A DNA stretch of 33,435 bases from Gnetum montanum (Eukaryota > Streptophyta > Gnetopsida > Gnetales > Gnetaceae), in contig MNCI01020850.1 in NCBI GenBank assembly GCA_015680685.1, forward strand, positions 351,998 to 385,432. Reading direction: 5' to 3'. Both the position numbers and the translations under genes were made by a program. Below the pieces are notes generated by a model that was not told the origin of the DNA, made no database searches, and was given only the letters and a program-made list of their open reading frames with translations. Positions 10,613-20,726 of this stretch are shown here, in pieces (within the stretch, counting starts at the first letter, position 1; each line of letters opens with the position of its first letter).

Positions 10613-11295
10613 TTCATTGGCAAATTGCTCTATTTTTTGGTTGGATTATGGGTGGCAATGGAGTTTTTAGTTTATAATTAATTGTTAAATTGAATTATTA
10701 TCATTATTATTTATTTAGTTTGGTGTTTTTTTTTCTAGTTAACATTTATTTGTAGCTATCCCATGTGCATGAATATCCAGTTACTTGATGCCTCCAACCA
10801 TATCCATGAGGAATTATTTTATTAGTTGGTTTACCCTACTTTGTTTTAGGACTAATTTCCTTGGTTTTTATTGATTTTCAAGTGATTATTTTAGTTGTAA
10901 TCAAGAGGATTTAGAGGTTATAGCTAATGAATAATTTCCATGTTTAAGAAATCTTAGTTAATTTTATAATTCTAGTTTAAGTTTCATTTTATGCTATAAT
11001 ATTTAATTAGAATTATGGATTTAGAATGCATGTGAGAGTAGTACTATTTTTATATATATCTTAGGTGTAGGAAAATTATGATTTGAACTTGATTATATTG
11101 TGGAGTTTATGATTCATTTATCAGTTTGACAGTTATGCAACATTAGAGCCCAATGAATTTTTGGATACAAATGTATTTTTAGTTTCATATTTTCTTTATA
11201 TACTTGGATCATAATTTCAGTTGTATCCACTCATTTGATTAGGTATTAAGTAATTTAAGTTGTTAATTCACATCACTATTATTATTACCTTTATT

Positions 11296-11300
11296 TTTGG
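11296..11300. other. Left target-site duplication of element B
   Basis: TTTGG directly before the 5' LTR pairs with TTTGA (21306-21310) directly after the 3' LTR: four of five bases agree, and the mismatch is a G/A transition. Five bases is the usual length for Gypsy elements. Confidence 0.65.
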
Positions 11301-11495
11301 TGATGAGAGTGGTTACTCTAGCAGTTATTCTAATTATTAGAGTAGTTACTCTAGTGGTTACTCTAACAGTTACTCTAATTATTAGAGCGGTTACTCTAGT
11401 AGTTATTTTAATTATTAGAGTGGTTACTCTTGTGGTTACTTTAGCAATTATTCTAATTATTAGAGTGGTTACTCTAATTTTTAGAGTAATTGCTC
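11301..11495. repeat. U3 tandem array with CTCTAATTATTAGAG core
   Basis: Repeats of about 44 bases built from 'gtggttactctag' and the near-palindromic CTCTAATTATTAGAG. At least four copies. The matching array in the 3' LTR (20389-20540) has one unit fewer. It lies directly upstream of the TATA box and is a candidate promoter or enhancer array. Confidence 0.8.
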
Positions 11496-11502
11496 CTAAG
11501 CC

Positions 11503-11510
11503 TATAAATA
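11503..11510 (+). promoter_or_regulatory. LTR TATA box, element B 5' LTR
   Basis: TATAAATA within 'cctataaatatagtgcc', retained in the 3' LTR at 20547-20554. Transcription of the element should start a few tens of bases downstream, near 11535-11545. Confidence 0.65.
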
Positions 11511-11677
11511 TAGTGCCCAGGCGCACAATTGGAAAGAAGTCTTTTAGCAGTCAAGTAGCGAAACTCTTGTGGTCTTTTTGAAAGTTAGAGTATTTTCCAT
11601 GGGCTTGTAGCAGGAGGTCTAAGTGTGGATGGATCTTTATTCAAGCATTTTGTACCTAAGCACACCTTGTGTATGGC

Positions 11678-11683
11678 AATAAA
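11678..11683 (+). terminator. LTR polyadenylation signal, element B 5' LTR
   Basis: AATAAA within 'caataaagac', about 170 bases after the TATA box. It would define the end of R. Retained in the 3' LTR (20721-20726). Confidence 0.5.
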
Positions 11684-11843
11684 GACAAGCTCTTTGATTC
11701 ATCCTTACAGCACTTGAGATTTGTTTTCTTAGGCATTTATTTTATTTTATTTTCTTATGCATTTATTTTATTTTATGCACTTTACATTTCTGTTATTAGC
11801 ATAGTAATTCATTTTGATCAATTAAGAAAATCGTTAAATTACA

Positions 11844-12188
11844 NNNNNNNNNNNNNNNNNNNNNNNNNNNNNNNNNNNNNNNNNNNNNNNNNNNNNNNNN
11901 NNNNNNNNNNNNNNNNNNNNNNNNNNNNNNNNNNNNNNNNNNNNNNNNNNNNNNNNNNNNNNNNNNNNNNNNNNNNNNNNNNNNNNNNNNNNNNNNNNNN
12001 NNNNNNNNNNNNNNNNNNNNNNNNNNNNNNNNNNNNNNNNNNNNNNNNNNNNNNNNNNNNNNNNNNNNNNNNNNNNNNNNNNNNNNNNNNNNNNNNNNNN
12101 NNNNNNNNNNNNNNNNNNNNNNNNNNNNNNNNNNNNNNNNNNNNNNNNNNNNNNNNNNNNNNNNNNNNNNNNNNNNNNNNNNNNNNNN
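11844..12188. other. Assembly gap (345 N)
   Basis: A run of 345 N. By comparison with the 3' LTR (20887-21305) and with element A's leader, it should hold about 419 bases of LTR, the primer site and roughly 100 bases of leader, more than the gap length. Frames running through it are artefacts. Confidence 0.95.
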
Positions 12189-12235
12189 TTGAGGAAATAA
12201 TAAATAAGAATACATTACATACTAAAAAAACAAGT

Positions 12236-14130
12236 ATGTCTCCTTCTTCGTACAAAAGTGCCTCACCGCCTAAGTCTGAAACAGGAAACAATCGGTGGCA
12301 TAATACACATGAGGTTGATCCGCCAGTCCCTCAACAAGTTCAAGTGGTATATATTCATCCCAATGAGTATATACCAAACTTCACCTTTATCCTCCATCAA
12401 GATGAACAACTACATTGATGAGACTTAGAAGGTAACATAGTGTTACCTCCCAATCATTCAGTCCTGAGCATGCTTCTTCATGCTCTCACACGAATTGGCA
12501 TGCCACACTTACATGCAGAATATGTTGTGCAAGACCATGACTCGAGAGAATACTATCCCATAGAGGCACAACACCAAAGGGACTTGCAATAGGAGAGACA
12601 TCATAAGTCTTTGAAGGGTAAGTGGTCCCAGGATGCCCCACATGTCTTAAGCAAAAATGAGGGTGGTGAACCTACCTTAGGGAGTTTCCCACACAATGAT
12701 GTTCCTCTCCTTAACTTTGTCCAAGGGGTTGTGTATCAGGACCTTCATTTCACTATTCATAACCTAGGTTTTGATACCCATGGTCACAAAGGATCCAAAA
12801 AAGGGATACAAACTCAAGATAAAGGTGGACATTCTGATCGCAATTACGATCGGGGCTGAGACAGTAGAAGAGAAGGTAGCAGCCACATCATGGTGATGGT
12901 TCTCCTTCTTCTTCACCTTCACCATCTCCTTCACCCTCTCCTTCAATATCTGGATGTGGTCATAAAGAAAAAGACCATGGGGATAAAGGTAGGTAAAGTG
13001 GAAGTCATAGACGAAACAGCCAAGAAAGGGAACAAGGGCACTCTATAGAGTCACAACATAGAAGAAGGGAGAGTAGGAAACAACATAGGCATCATAGACG
13101 CCATGGATGAGACAATCACAATGAACCCCTACTTGCTACTCAAAGTATGTTAGACATAACTAAGGCTGTTATAATTCCAACAAGGCCCCAGAAAGATAGT
13201 AGGATCAAGAGATTAGATATGAACAATATCCCATGATTTGAAGGGGGATACAATGCTAATCCTTAGAATCATTTACAAGCATTCCATGACATGTGTGCCT
13301 TACAAAACATAGAGAATGAATGGTAAAAACTTAAGTTGTTCTTGCAGACACTAGTTAAAGAAGTAGAAAGCTGGTACCGATCCTTAGAATTGGAATCTAT
13401 TCGTAGATGGAGTACTATGTTAGAATTATTCAATGATAAGTACCAAATGTACTCTTGAGTGTCCAACTTGCAAAAGCAAATCCAAGGCTAGAAATAAGAA
13501 GTATATGAACCCTTGGATGCTACCATGGGCTGATACTATACACTGTTACATCGTTGTCCTAGCCATGGTTATTCACAAAGGGATCAACTGCGCCATCTCG
13601 TAGCTGGGCTTAGGCATGAAACAAGAAGAATCCTTGGGACTTATGCCCAAGGAAGATTATCTGAGCTTAGGTCCCATCAAATCCAAAGACTATTGGAGCA
13701 AGTTGCTAAGGAAGAAGGTGAGCTACGGAAGAGAGAAAGTGTGGAAGAGCATAACCAAGATCCTTCCCTCCGGAAGAGGGAAGTAACCTATTATGAGGAT
13801 GAAGAAGAGTCACCGCTTGAAGAGATGGTGGATAGGAAAAATTTACTTATCCAAAAGATGACATTAGAAGTTTCAGAAAAGGTAGACCAAATGTGGAATT
13901 CCCTAGACAATAGATTTCAAATTATTCTTAAAATAGTAGAGGAGTCTAGAGAGCAAGGTAGTGATCGCGAAAAAAGAAAAAAGAGAGAGGTTGAACATGC
14001 ACGTAGCAAGGGTAAGGGTAAAGTTGCCATCATTGAAGAGGTTGTGGATTTGGAAATAGACAATGATAGTGAATGTGGGATATGTCAATATGACCATCCT
14101 AAGGGATGTTGCCCTGTAATCTCACATCTA
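12236..14130 (+). pseudogene. Gag of element B (Athila-like)
   Basis: Starts at the ATG 12236 (MSPSSYKSAS), chosen because element A has the parallel start MSSSHRHDDA. The N-terminal phrase VVYIHPNEYIPNFTFILH is shared with A. A Ser-Pro repeat follows near 12895-12960, then a basic region. The capsid region at about 13200-13700 includes LDMNNIP, ALQNIENEW and SWYRSLELESIRRW. A charged coiled-coil-like stretch (13700-14030) leads to the zinc knuckle CGICQYDHPKGCCP at 14074-14115, with all CCHC ligands present. The frame changes once near 12860, and there are about ten stops, many TAG or TGA where Gln or Trp would be expected. Longest open part is 146 codons (13693-14133). Confidence 0.85.
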
Positions 14131-15303
14131 TAGGAGTCTGGGGTGTATGTAATCAACCCACGATTAAACCAAAGGCAAACACCCCAAAGGTTACCTTATC
14201 CTCAAGGTAACCCAAGGCAATTCCACCAACCCTTAACATATTATCCTAGTGGAACTCCACCACAACCAATTGAGTAATATCAATAGTGAAAGCACCCCCA
14301 ATCATGTTGAATGCCACCACTAAGGCAATAGTATCCTTACCGACAACCTAACTCATATGGATATTATGTGTAGCAGCCAATCTCCCCATGTGATTCTACT
14401 AGTCACGTCACTCCTCAACCTCACTACCAAGTCCACAAGTATTATGGGACTCCCTCTTCTAGAGGCGATATTCTGCAAGCATATCATCTAGTTACATCTC
14501 TTTCACCAATAGCTCCACTACCACATACTCCCACGATGCAAGGTGAAATCCCTACCTAGTTGCAGCAATTGAATGCCACGAGGGCTGTTAACTCTCAACC
14601 TAGTATTGGTTCCAACAACCACATGAAGAAAAGACCTTTCTTTAGAACCAATAGTCCAACCAATCCATTGCAATCACAAGAGGCTGATTCCTTAGATACC
14701 TCAATATCAATCAAAACATCAAAGCCCCCTTCCACCCAATCACCGCACTCAACGCATACAATCATGCTAACACATGTTGTCACTGATTGGATCAAAGCTA
14801 GCCACCTTCCCAGGAAATTCTCTGATCCTGGAAGTCCTCTGATATACTTACATATCATTGGAAATGCATCGTGCAAGGCTCTTTTGGATTCAAGTTCTGG
14901 TTTTAACTTGATTTCTCAAGAAATGTACAAGGCTTGGAACTTGCCTCCATTCAAAAAGAGCAACATCCATCTAGAGTTGGCTGACTAGTCCATCACTGTC
15001 CCATTGGGATTGGTGGAAGACATTGTTACCACTATTTTTGGGTGGTCGTACCTAGCTGACTTCCTAGTGATTCAGGTAAAAAATGGTAAGGGGGACTTCC
15101 TAATCATAATGGGAAGAGCATGGCTAAGCACCATCGATGCATGCCTAGGAATCCATGATCTTTCAAAAGAAATATCAAAGGAAAATACATTCAGAAAGAT
15201 CAAGAAGAAGAAATTTTTGTGCATTGCATATAGTGATAGAGGGTGTAATTGCCTGCAGAGGTCATGGTTTGTGCAAAGTTTAGCATTGCCTGCATGTAAT
15301 TAG
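14131..15303 (+). pseudogene. Gag-pol linker and aspartic protease of element B
   Basis: A Pro/Gln/Tyr-rich linker (14131-14550) precedes an open stretch (14560-14988). There CKALLDSSSGFNLIS marks the retropepsin active site: the Asp is at 14887-14889, but the expected Gly of Asp-Ser-Gly is Ser (14893-14895, GGT to AGT). The second motif FLIIMGRAWLSTIDA lies near 15100-15140. A TAG at 14986 divides the two halves. The reading frame is the same as gag's second half, so gag-pol was one polyprotein. The protease would mature the particle; with the changed active site and stop it cannot be active. Confidence 0.85.
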
Positions 15304-15372
15304 TGTGCACAAGTGATTAACATACAAAGATGCATGTATGTAGTAGCCACACGATAGGAATACACCTACTGG

Positions 15373-16620
15373 TTGACAGCTGATCAAGAAAGTAGTTCAC
15401 TCAAATGCATGGAACAAACCGAGGGTTTGACTTGTGCTTACATTGATAGCATAGACATATTAGAGCAAGTCCACCACCAACTTCCAAGTCTTAACCTTGA
15501 AAATATCAACTGGGGGAAGTTGGAAATCCTTGAAAAATTTAAGCAGGAGCCCCTCAAGCTGAAACCATTGCACACTGGTATGGAATACATGTTCCTTAAA
15601 AATGGAAAATCAATAATTATCAATGCTAAACTTGCTCCTCAACAAAAAGAAGAACTGTTGAATGTAATAAATAAATAGTTGGAAGCCTTCGCTTGGTCAT
15701 ATCCCAAATTAATTGGAATAGATCCTAGGATATGCCAACATAGAATTTATAGTGACCCCTCCATGAAGCCTCAAAGACAACCGTAGAGGCGATTGAACCC
15801 TAAGATGAAGTAAGTAGTTAAGGAAGAAATTGAACAGCTTCTCAAGGCTGGGTTCATATACTCCATTGTTGATAGCAAATGGGTTAGCCCCTTAGTTATT
15901 GTGCCTAAAAAGGGAGGCAAATGGAGGTTGTGCATAGATTTTAGGCTACTAAATATGGTAACATTCAAAGATCACTTTCCATTTCCATTTGTTGACCAAG
16001 TCTTAGACACCATCGCAGGGCATTGCTATTAAAGTTTTCCGAATGGATATAGCGGATATAACCAAGTACAAATAGCCTTAGAAAACCAAGCCAAGACTAT
16101 GTTTACCAGTCCTTGGGGAATGTTCACATACAAAAGATGCCATTTGGCTTGTGCAATGCCCCTGCAACATTTCAATGACTAGGTCTAAGCATATTCCAAG
16201 AGTAGATAGGGAATGGCGTGAAGGTCTTTATGAATGACTTCTCCACTTATGGAGCAAACTTTGATCAAGCCTTGGACCTGTTGGAGCAAGTGTTAAAAAG
16301 ATGTGTAGAAACAAATTTGAGGCTTAACTAGTAGAAAAGCCATTTGATGGTCCAAGAAGGTGTAGTACTAGGGCACAAAATCTTACACACAGGGATAGAG
16401 GTAGACCCCAAGAAAATCAACATTATCTAAGGAATTACCCATCAACCAGAAACTGTCAAAGATATTCGGTCATTCCTTGGACATACTAGCTACTATAGGA
16501 GATTTATTGAGAAATTTTCAAAGGTTACCAAACCATTGATGAAATTAATGAAAAAGGACGTACCTTTCAAGTGGACCAAGGAATGTGAATTAGCTTTCCA
16601 AACTTTGAAACAGAAACTAG
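15373..16620 (+). pseudogene. Reverse transcriptase of element B (Athila-like)
   Basis: The linker LEQVHHQLPSLNLENINWG leads to EIEQLLKAGFIYSI, WVSPLVIVPKKGGKWRLCIDF, GYSGYNQVQI, FTSPWGMFTYKR, MPFGLCNAPATFQ, VFMNDFSTYG and SFLGHTSYYRRFI. These are Athila-lineage RT motifs in normal order. Both catalytic positions are damaged: the Asp before GYSGYNQ is Asn (16042-16044), and the first Asp of the FMDD box is Asn (16233-16235), each GAT to AAT. A one-base deletion at about 16136, beside an A run, shifts the frame for the rest of pol. Stops include TAG at 15676 and 15784 and TAA at 16030. It would copy element RNA to DNA; inactive here. Confidence 0.9.
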
Positions 16621-17030
16621 TAGAAACACCCATTCTACAAGCTCCTGACTAGTCCAAACCATTCCATATCATGACTGACACACCCAATTATGCTTTAGAA
16701 GCCGTACTTACATAGTTAGATGACCAGAAGCATCCTTATTACATCCAATATGCAAGTAGAAGTATCGCTGGTGCACAACTTAACTACACTACCAAAGAGA
16801 AAGAATTAATGGCTGTAGTGTTTTCACTAGAAAAGTTTAGACACTATGTATTGGGATATAAAGTATATATACATATCGATCATAGTGCAATTCAGTTCCT
16901 CATGAATAAGCCAATGGTAAGCCCTTGTATCATATGATGTCTTGTAATCTTATAAGGGTTTAATTTAATCATGATTGATCGCAAGGGCACCGAGAATGTA
17001 GTTGCTGATCATTTATCTTGGTTGTGATGG
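16621..17030 (+). pseudogene. RNase H domain of element B
   Basis: In the frame after the shift: HIMTDTPNYALEAVL with the first Asp at 16677-16679 kept, then QYASRSIAGAQLNY, EKELMAVVFSLEKFRHYVLGYK, HIDHSAIQFLMNKP, and RKGTENVVADHLSWL near 17027. The order and catalytic acids look normal for Gypsy RNase H, broken by TAG stops at about 16650 and 16714, TGA near 16936 and TAA near 16951. It would degrade the RNA template. Element A has lost most of this domain. Confidence 0.85.
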
Positions 17031-18476
17031 GACAACAAGGAGGATGAGTATCCAATTTCTGATCATTTCCCTAATGAATTCCTCTTTGCTGGTGTAGTGA
17101 ATAATCAATCACCCATAGAGACAAAATGGTACAATAGCATTCTTACCTATCTCCTCACCCAACAAACACCACAAGAGTTAAACCTTAAGAAGAAACAATA
17201 GTTTCTTCACCGAGCTAAGTACTTTATGGAGATCAATGGGCAACTTTACAAAGTGTGTCCCGATGGCTTGGTTTGATGGTGTGTTCTCAATATAGATCAA
17301 CTGCAAGTTATCCAAGATGCTCATGAGGGTCCTTGTGGGGGTCATTACGCTAGGAGACAAATGACCATCATGATCCTGCTTGTAGGATATTATTGGCCTA
17401 CATTATTTCAGGACACCCATCATTTCATCTAATCTTGTGAGCGCTATCAACGTGATGGGGGAATGACTGCTAGAATGGAGGGTCTGCAACAATGGATTCA
17501 ATCATTAGAAACCTTCGACATTTGTGGAATTGATTTTATGGGGCCAATTACACCAATGTCCAATGGAAAAGCTTATATTATTGTTGCCGTTGATTACCTA
17601 ACAAAATGGGCCAAAGCAGCTGCTATTAAAGATTGTACATCATCTACAACTACATGATTTGTTCAATAATAAATCATGAATAGGTTTGGTGTGTTGCATG
17701 CACTTATTTTAGACAATGGTACACACTTTACAGGTGCAAATTTTTGGAACTTAATGCAATGCTTAGGGGTTGAGCATAAATTGACTATACCATATCACCC
17801 CCAAGAGAACGATCAAGTAGAAGTCACCAATAAGGAGATTACGAAGATATTGACAAGAACCATTAGCAAGTTCAGGTGAGACTGGAGCACTAAACTAAAT
17901 GATGCTCTTTGGGCATACCACTCCACATGGAAACTCCCTATAGGCTACTCTCCCTATGAGTTAGTGTACAATAAATTACCAACACTTCCCATTCAAACTG
18001 AGCTTCGTACACTATCTACGACATGTGACCTCAACCTTGAGCTTGATCTAGCATAGAAAAAATGGTTAGTAATCCTTAACTTGCTAGATGAAAATCGATT
18101 AGCTACCCTATCATCTAACAAATTGCATAAAGCCTTCAATAAACAACATCATGACCTAAGAATTAGAAAAGTTAAATATAAGCCAGGAGATAAGGTTCTC
18201 TACTAGAATCCCACACATGTGCCACAACGTACTAAATTTCAAAGACTGTGGGAAGGACCTTATATTATTTATGCAACTTTTCCTTCAGGGGCCATGACAA
18301 TATACAAACCTGAGAGCCTAGATATGAAAATTTTGGTCAACATGCAACAAACCAAACCTATCCAAGAGCTTAGGATAGCTAGTACACATGCTACCTCTCT
18401 TGATGAACAACCTTGCTTACTATTTCAGATCTCCTCCTTCCAACTTAGTCGTGGGAGAGATGGCCACCTATGCTAA
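17031..18476 (+). pseudogene. Integrase of element B (Athila-like)
   Basis: The finger region begins HEGPCGGHYARR, then YYWPTLF and SCERYQRDGG, where the last finger Cys is Tyr (17445-17447). The core has an intact catalytic triad: Asp 17532-17534 in GIDFMGPI, Asp 17712-17714 in ILDNGTHF, and Glu 17820-17822 in QVEVTNKE, 36 codons after the second Asp, as usual. Then WAYHSTWKLPIGYSPYELVY and a C-terminal part RLWEGPYIIYATFPSGAMTIY running to a stop at 18474-18476. Stops at 17655-17672 and near 17878 break the frame. The integrase inserts element DNA; the active site is the best preserved of B's enzymes. Confidence 0.9.
18445..18459 (+). other. Polypurine-like motif 1 of element B
   Basis: TTAGTCGTGGGAGAG lies at the very end of the integrase frame. 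Same motif as the true tract at 20373-20388 and as 19785-19800. Element A keeps the counterpart at 661-680. Confidence 0.6.
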
Positions 18477-20372
18477 CCATTCTAGGCCCTCAGTTCTTTT
18501 TGAATTTTTGTTTTACACATTTTTTATTTTACACATTCTTTCAACTTTTCTTATTTTTGTTTTACATCATCATTCATGTTTTTACTATTTCTTTGTTTGC
18601 TTGATTTACTTTTATTCGTCATCTAATAAGTGCTCATGATGGTGGATTGAATTATATCATATTAATTGCTAATGTTTGATTTTTACCTTTGAATTATGAT
18701 GCTGATATTAAGGTATGGTTCTTTTGGTAAAATAGGCAATGAGTCCACGCCGTCCAATCATCCATACAACTCTATGGTCTCCTTTGGCTTGGAACTGTAT
18801 ATTCCCCTTTTTCTAAGTAAACTTGTTAATGAATTGGTGGCTGGGTATTTTTCAAACCAAGGAAAGACTCAAAGGATGAAAAGGGTATGACTTCAAGGGG
18901 ATTTGATGCATTGGTGCTAGCCATTCTCTTGGGTGCTTGGATACTTTTTCTTTTTTTTTTCTCACCATTCTAACATTGTTCAAATATCAGGAAGCTGAGT
19001 GAATAAAAATAAGTCTTTTCATGGTGTGGTTCTCTTGCATAAACATAAAAAAAATGTGTGAGAATTCAAAGCACACCCCTTAGACATAATAAATCAATAT
19101 GGGCTACAAGCACTGGTTATGGAACTGGAAAGACATGTAACCCATGCCTGAAGGTTTCCTCTAACTAAGGCCCTTTCTCGCTTCCTGCTTCTCCATCTTT
19201 CTCTCCTCGAAATGGTGATGAATCTTTGTAGAAGCATTCTTGTTTCTTTATGTGGATGGATTAGTCAAGTGTGTTGATGTGAGGTCATTGTATGTGGTTT
19301 TTTTAAGTCTGGATTTTGGATGAGTTCTACTCAGTCACATTAACCATAAAATACACAAGAGACTTTACACAACCTTGTTCTTGGGATTCCATTCCATTCT
19401 CTCCTCTCCATCTTTCTTCCCATTTTTCCACCTCATTTTCGATTCTATCATTAGTCCATTTCTAGGTTGATGCATTGTTTTTCTTTGATGAATTCTTGTG
19501 GGTAAGTTTTTAACTCTTGCTTCCAAATAACATTCCTAAAGCCTACAGACTCTTTGGTTTGTGGGTTTGTCAAGGCATAAAAGGCATGAGCTTGCTTTGG
19601 GGAGGACCCACTGGCATTCCTTTTTTTGGTGCAATTGTTAACTTCTTTTCCTTAAACATTTTCTGGAATCAATCATTTCTTGTTTCATCCCCATCCATGG
19701 CATCCATTTTATTGGTGTTGCCATTATTTTTCATCTTTCTTGTTCCTCATGTTTTTCCATCTTATAGGTACCAGAGGTTCGCTCTTAGTCGTGGGGATCC
19801 TCACACAAATTTTTTAATTTTTTTCATTTTACTAATTACCTAACTCCTACACCTTGGGTAGTTGCCAGTGATAAATCTCTGAACCAGTTTATGCCATAAC
19901 CACAACTCAGCCAATGCGCTGCATATCGAGGCAAGGTATCAATTACATTGTGGATTATCTATCCTTGCTCATTTGTGACTATGTTGTGTGTGCAAATGGT
20001 GAACATACAAATAATGGACTAGGCTTGGAGGAAGCACTCAAGATGGATCAGAACTAGAGCTTTTACAAAAGGATCAAGTTTGGTGGTATGGCTATGGATA
20101 AACAACGGAAGGTGCAATCTCGGCATTGGCGGCAACATGTTCCATCTTCTTTCTCTCTCTCTTTTTCTCTTCAAACTACTAAATAAAGGCTTGTATGTCA
20201 TTTATGTACGAGTGTTCACCATAAAGGTCATGAACACTAATGTTGTAATATGCTTATTGATTCGTTAATTGGACACGTTAAGTCTATCATCCCATTTCAC
20301 AGTTAGTTGTTAATTAGTCAATAATCCCATACCTTCGTAATATTTTATAAGGAACTCAACGATGAGTTTTCA
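18477..20372 (+). repeat. 3' non-coding internal region of element B
   Basis: About 1.9 kb between integrase and 3' LTR, where Athila elements often carry an env-like frame. No convincing coding sequence is present; the 108-codon hydrophobic frame 19517-19843 is not kept in element C. Yet the DNA aligns in order with C (31606-33435, inverted): 'gcaatgag...' near 18738 with 33280, 'gtgacttcaagggaa'-type near 18885 with 33135, 'gaagctgag...aataaaaataag' near 18990 with 33020, 'gcttgctttggggaggaccc' near 19590 with 32390, 'ctcctacaccttgggta' near 19845 with 32130, and a CT-rich tract near 20145 with the GA-rich 31800-31843. Conserved but apparently non-coding. Confidence 0.75.
19785..19800 (+). 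other. Polypurine-like motif 2 of element B
   Basis: TTAGTCGTGGGGATCC, 589 bases upstream of the equivalent bases of the true tract. Element C has the matching internal copy at 32197-32211, 591 bases from its own tract. It could serve as a second plus-strand priming site. Confidence 0.6.
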
Positions 20373-20388
20373 TTCAGTCGTGGGGGCA
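20373..20388 (+). other. Polypurine tract of element B
   Basis: TTCAGTCGTGGGGGCA directly abuts the TGATGAG start of the 3' LTR, the expected place of the plus-strand primer. Matches element C's tract (TTAGTCATGGGGGTA, minus strand). Confidence 0.8.
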
Positions 20389-20546
20389 TGATGAGAGCAA
20401 TTACTTTAGCAGTTATTCTAATTATTAGAGTGGTCACTCTAGTAGTTATTCTAATTATTAGAGTGGTTACTCTAGTGGTTACTTTAGCAATTATTCTAAT
20501 TATTAGAGCAGTTTCTCTAATTATTAGAGTAGTTGCTCCCAAGCCT

Positions 20547-20554
20547 ATAAATAT
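20547..20554 (+). promoter_or_regulatory. LTR TATA box, element B 3' LTR
   Basis: TATAAATA in the same context as 11503-11510, 158 bases inside the LTR instead of 202 because of one fewer repeat unit. Confidence 0.6.
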
Positions 20555-20720
20555 AGTGCCAAGGCACACAATTGAAAAGAAGTCTTTTAGCAGTCAAGTA
20601 GTGAAACTCTTGTGGCCTGTTTGAAAGTTAGAGTATTTTCCAAGGGCTTGTAGCAGGAGGTCTAAGTGTGGATGGATCTTTATTCGAGCATTGTGTACCT
20701 AAGCACACCTTGTGTATGAC

Positions 20721-20726
20721 AATAAA
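20721..20726 (+). terminator. Polyadenylation signal in element B 3' LTR
   Basis: AATAAA in 'gacaataaagacg'. In the 3' LTR this is the copy that would end the element transcript. Confidence 0.5.

Larger units (their letters stand above)
8159..11300. other. AT-rich intergenic stretch, no gene seen
   Basis: No coding run of interest on either strand, no RNA gene and no clear LTR edge found. The only structure noted is a short tandem repeat at about 10480-10612. It is probably old, unrecognisable repeat DNA forming the left flank of element B. Confidence 0.5.
11301..11843 (+). repeat. 5' LTR of element B (visible part)
   Basis: Begins TGATGAGAG and aligns with the 3' LTR 20389-20886. By eye there are about 20 differences over roughly 330 bases downstream of the TATA box, so the copies have diverged near 6%. 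It has one more 44-base U3 repeat unit than the 3' LTR (TATA is 202 bases in, against 158). It runs into the assembly gap at 11844; by comparison about 419 bases of LTR should follow. Open frames in the U3 on both strands (11263-11526, 11297-11581) are translations of the repeat and are not genes. Confidence 0.9.

Noticed and set aside
8159-11300. Possible tRNA, snoRNA or host exon
   Set aside because: No cloverleaf with paired arms, box motifs or splice-bounded coding run could be supported by reading the sequence.
11263-11581. Overlapping open frames on both strands, rich in Val/Ile/Thr/Arg repeats
   Set aside because: They are translations of the LTR U3 tandem array, appear equally at 20345-20624, and have no start context or domain.
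11669-12418. Apparent 249-codon frame
   Set aside because: It bridges 345 undetermined bases; its left half is LTR DNA and only its right end is the gag start.
19517-19843. Hydrophobic 108-codon frame as an env-like protein
   Set aside because: The homologous stretch of element C is interrupted by stops and frame differences, and no signal peptide or fusion-like pattern was clear.
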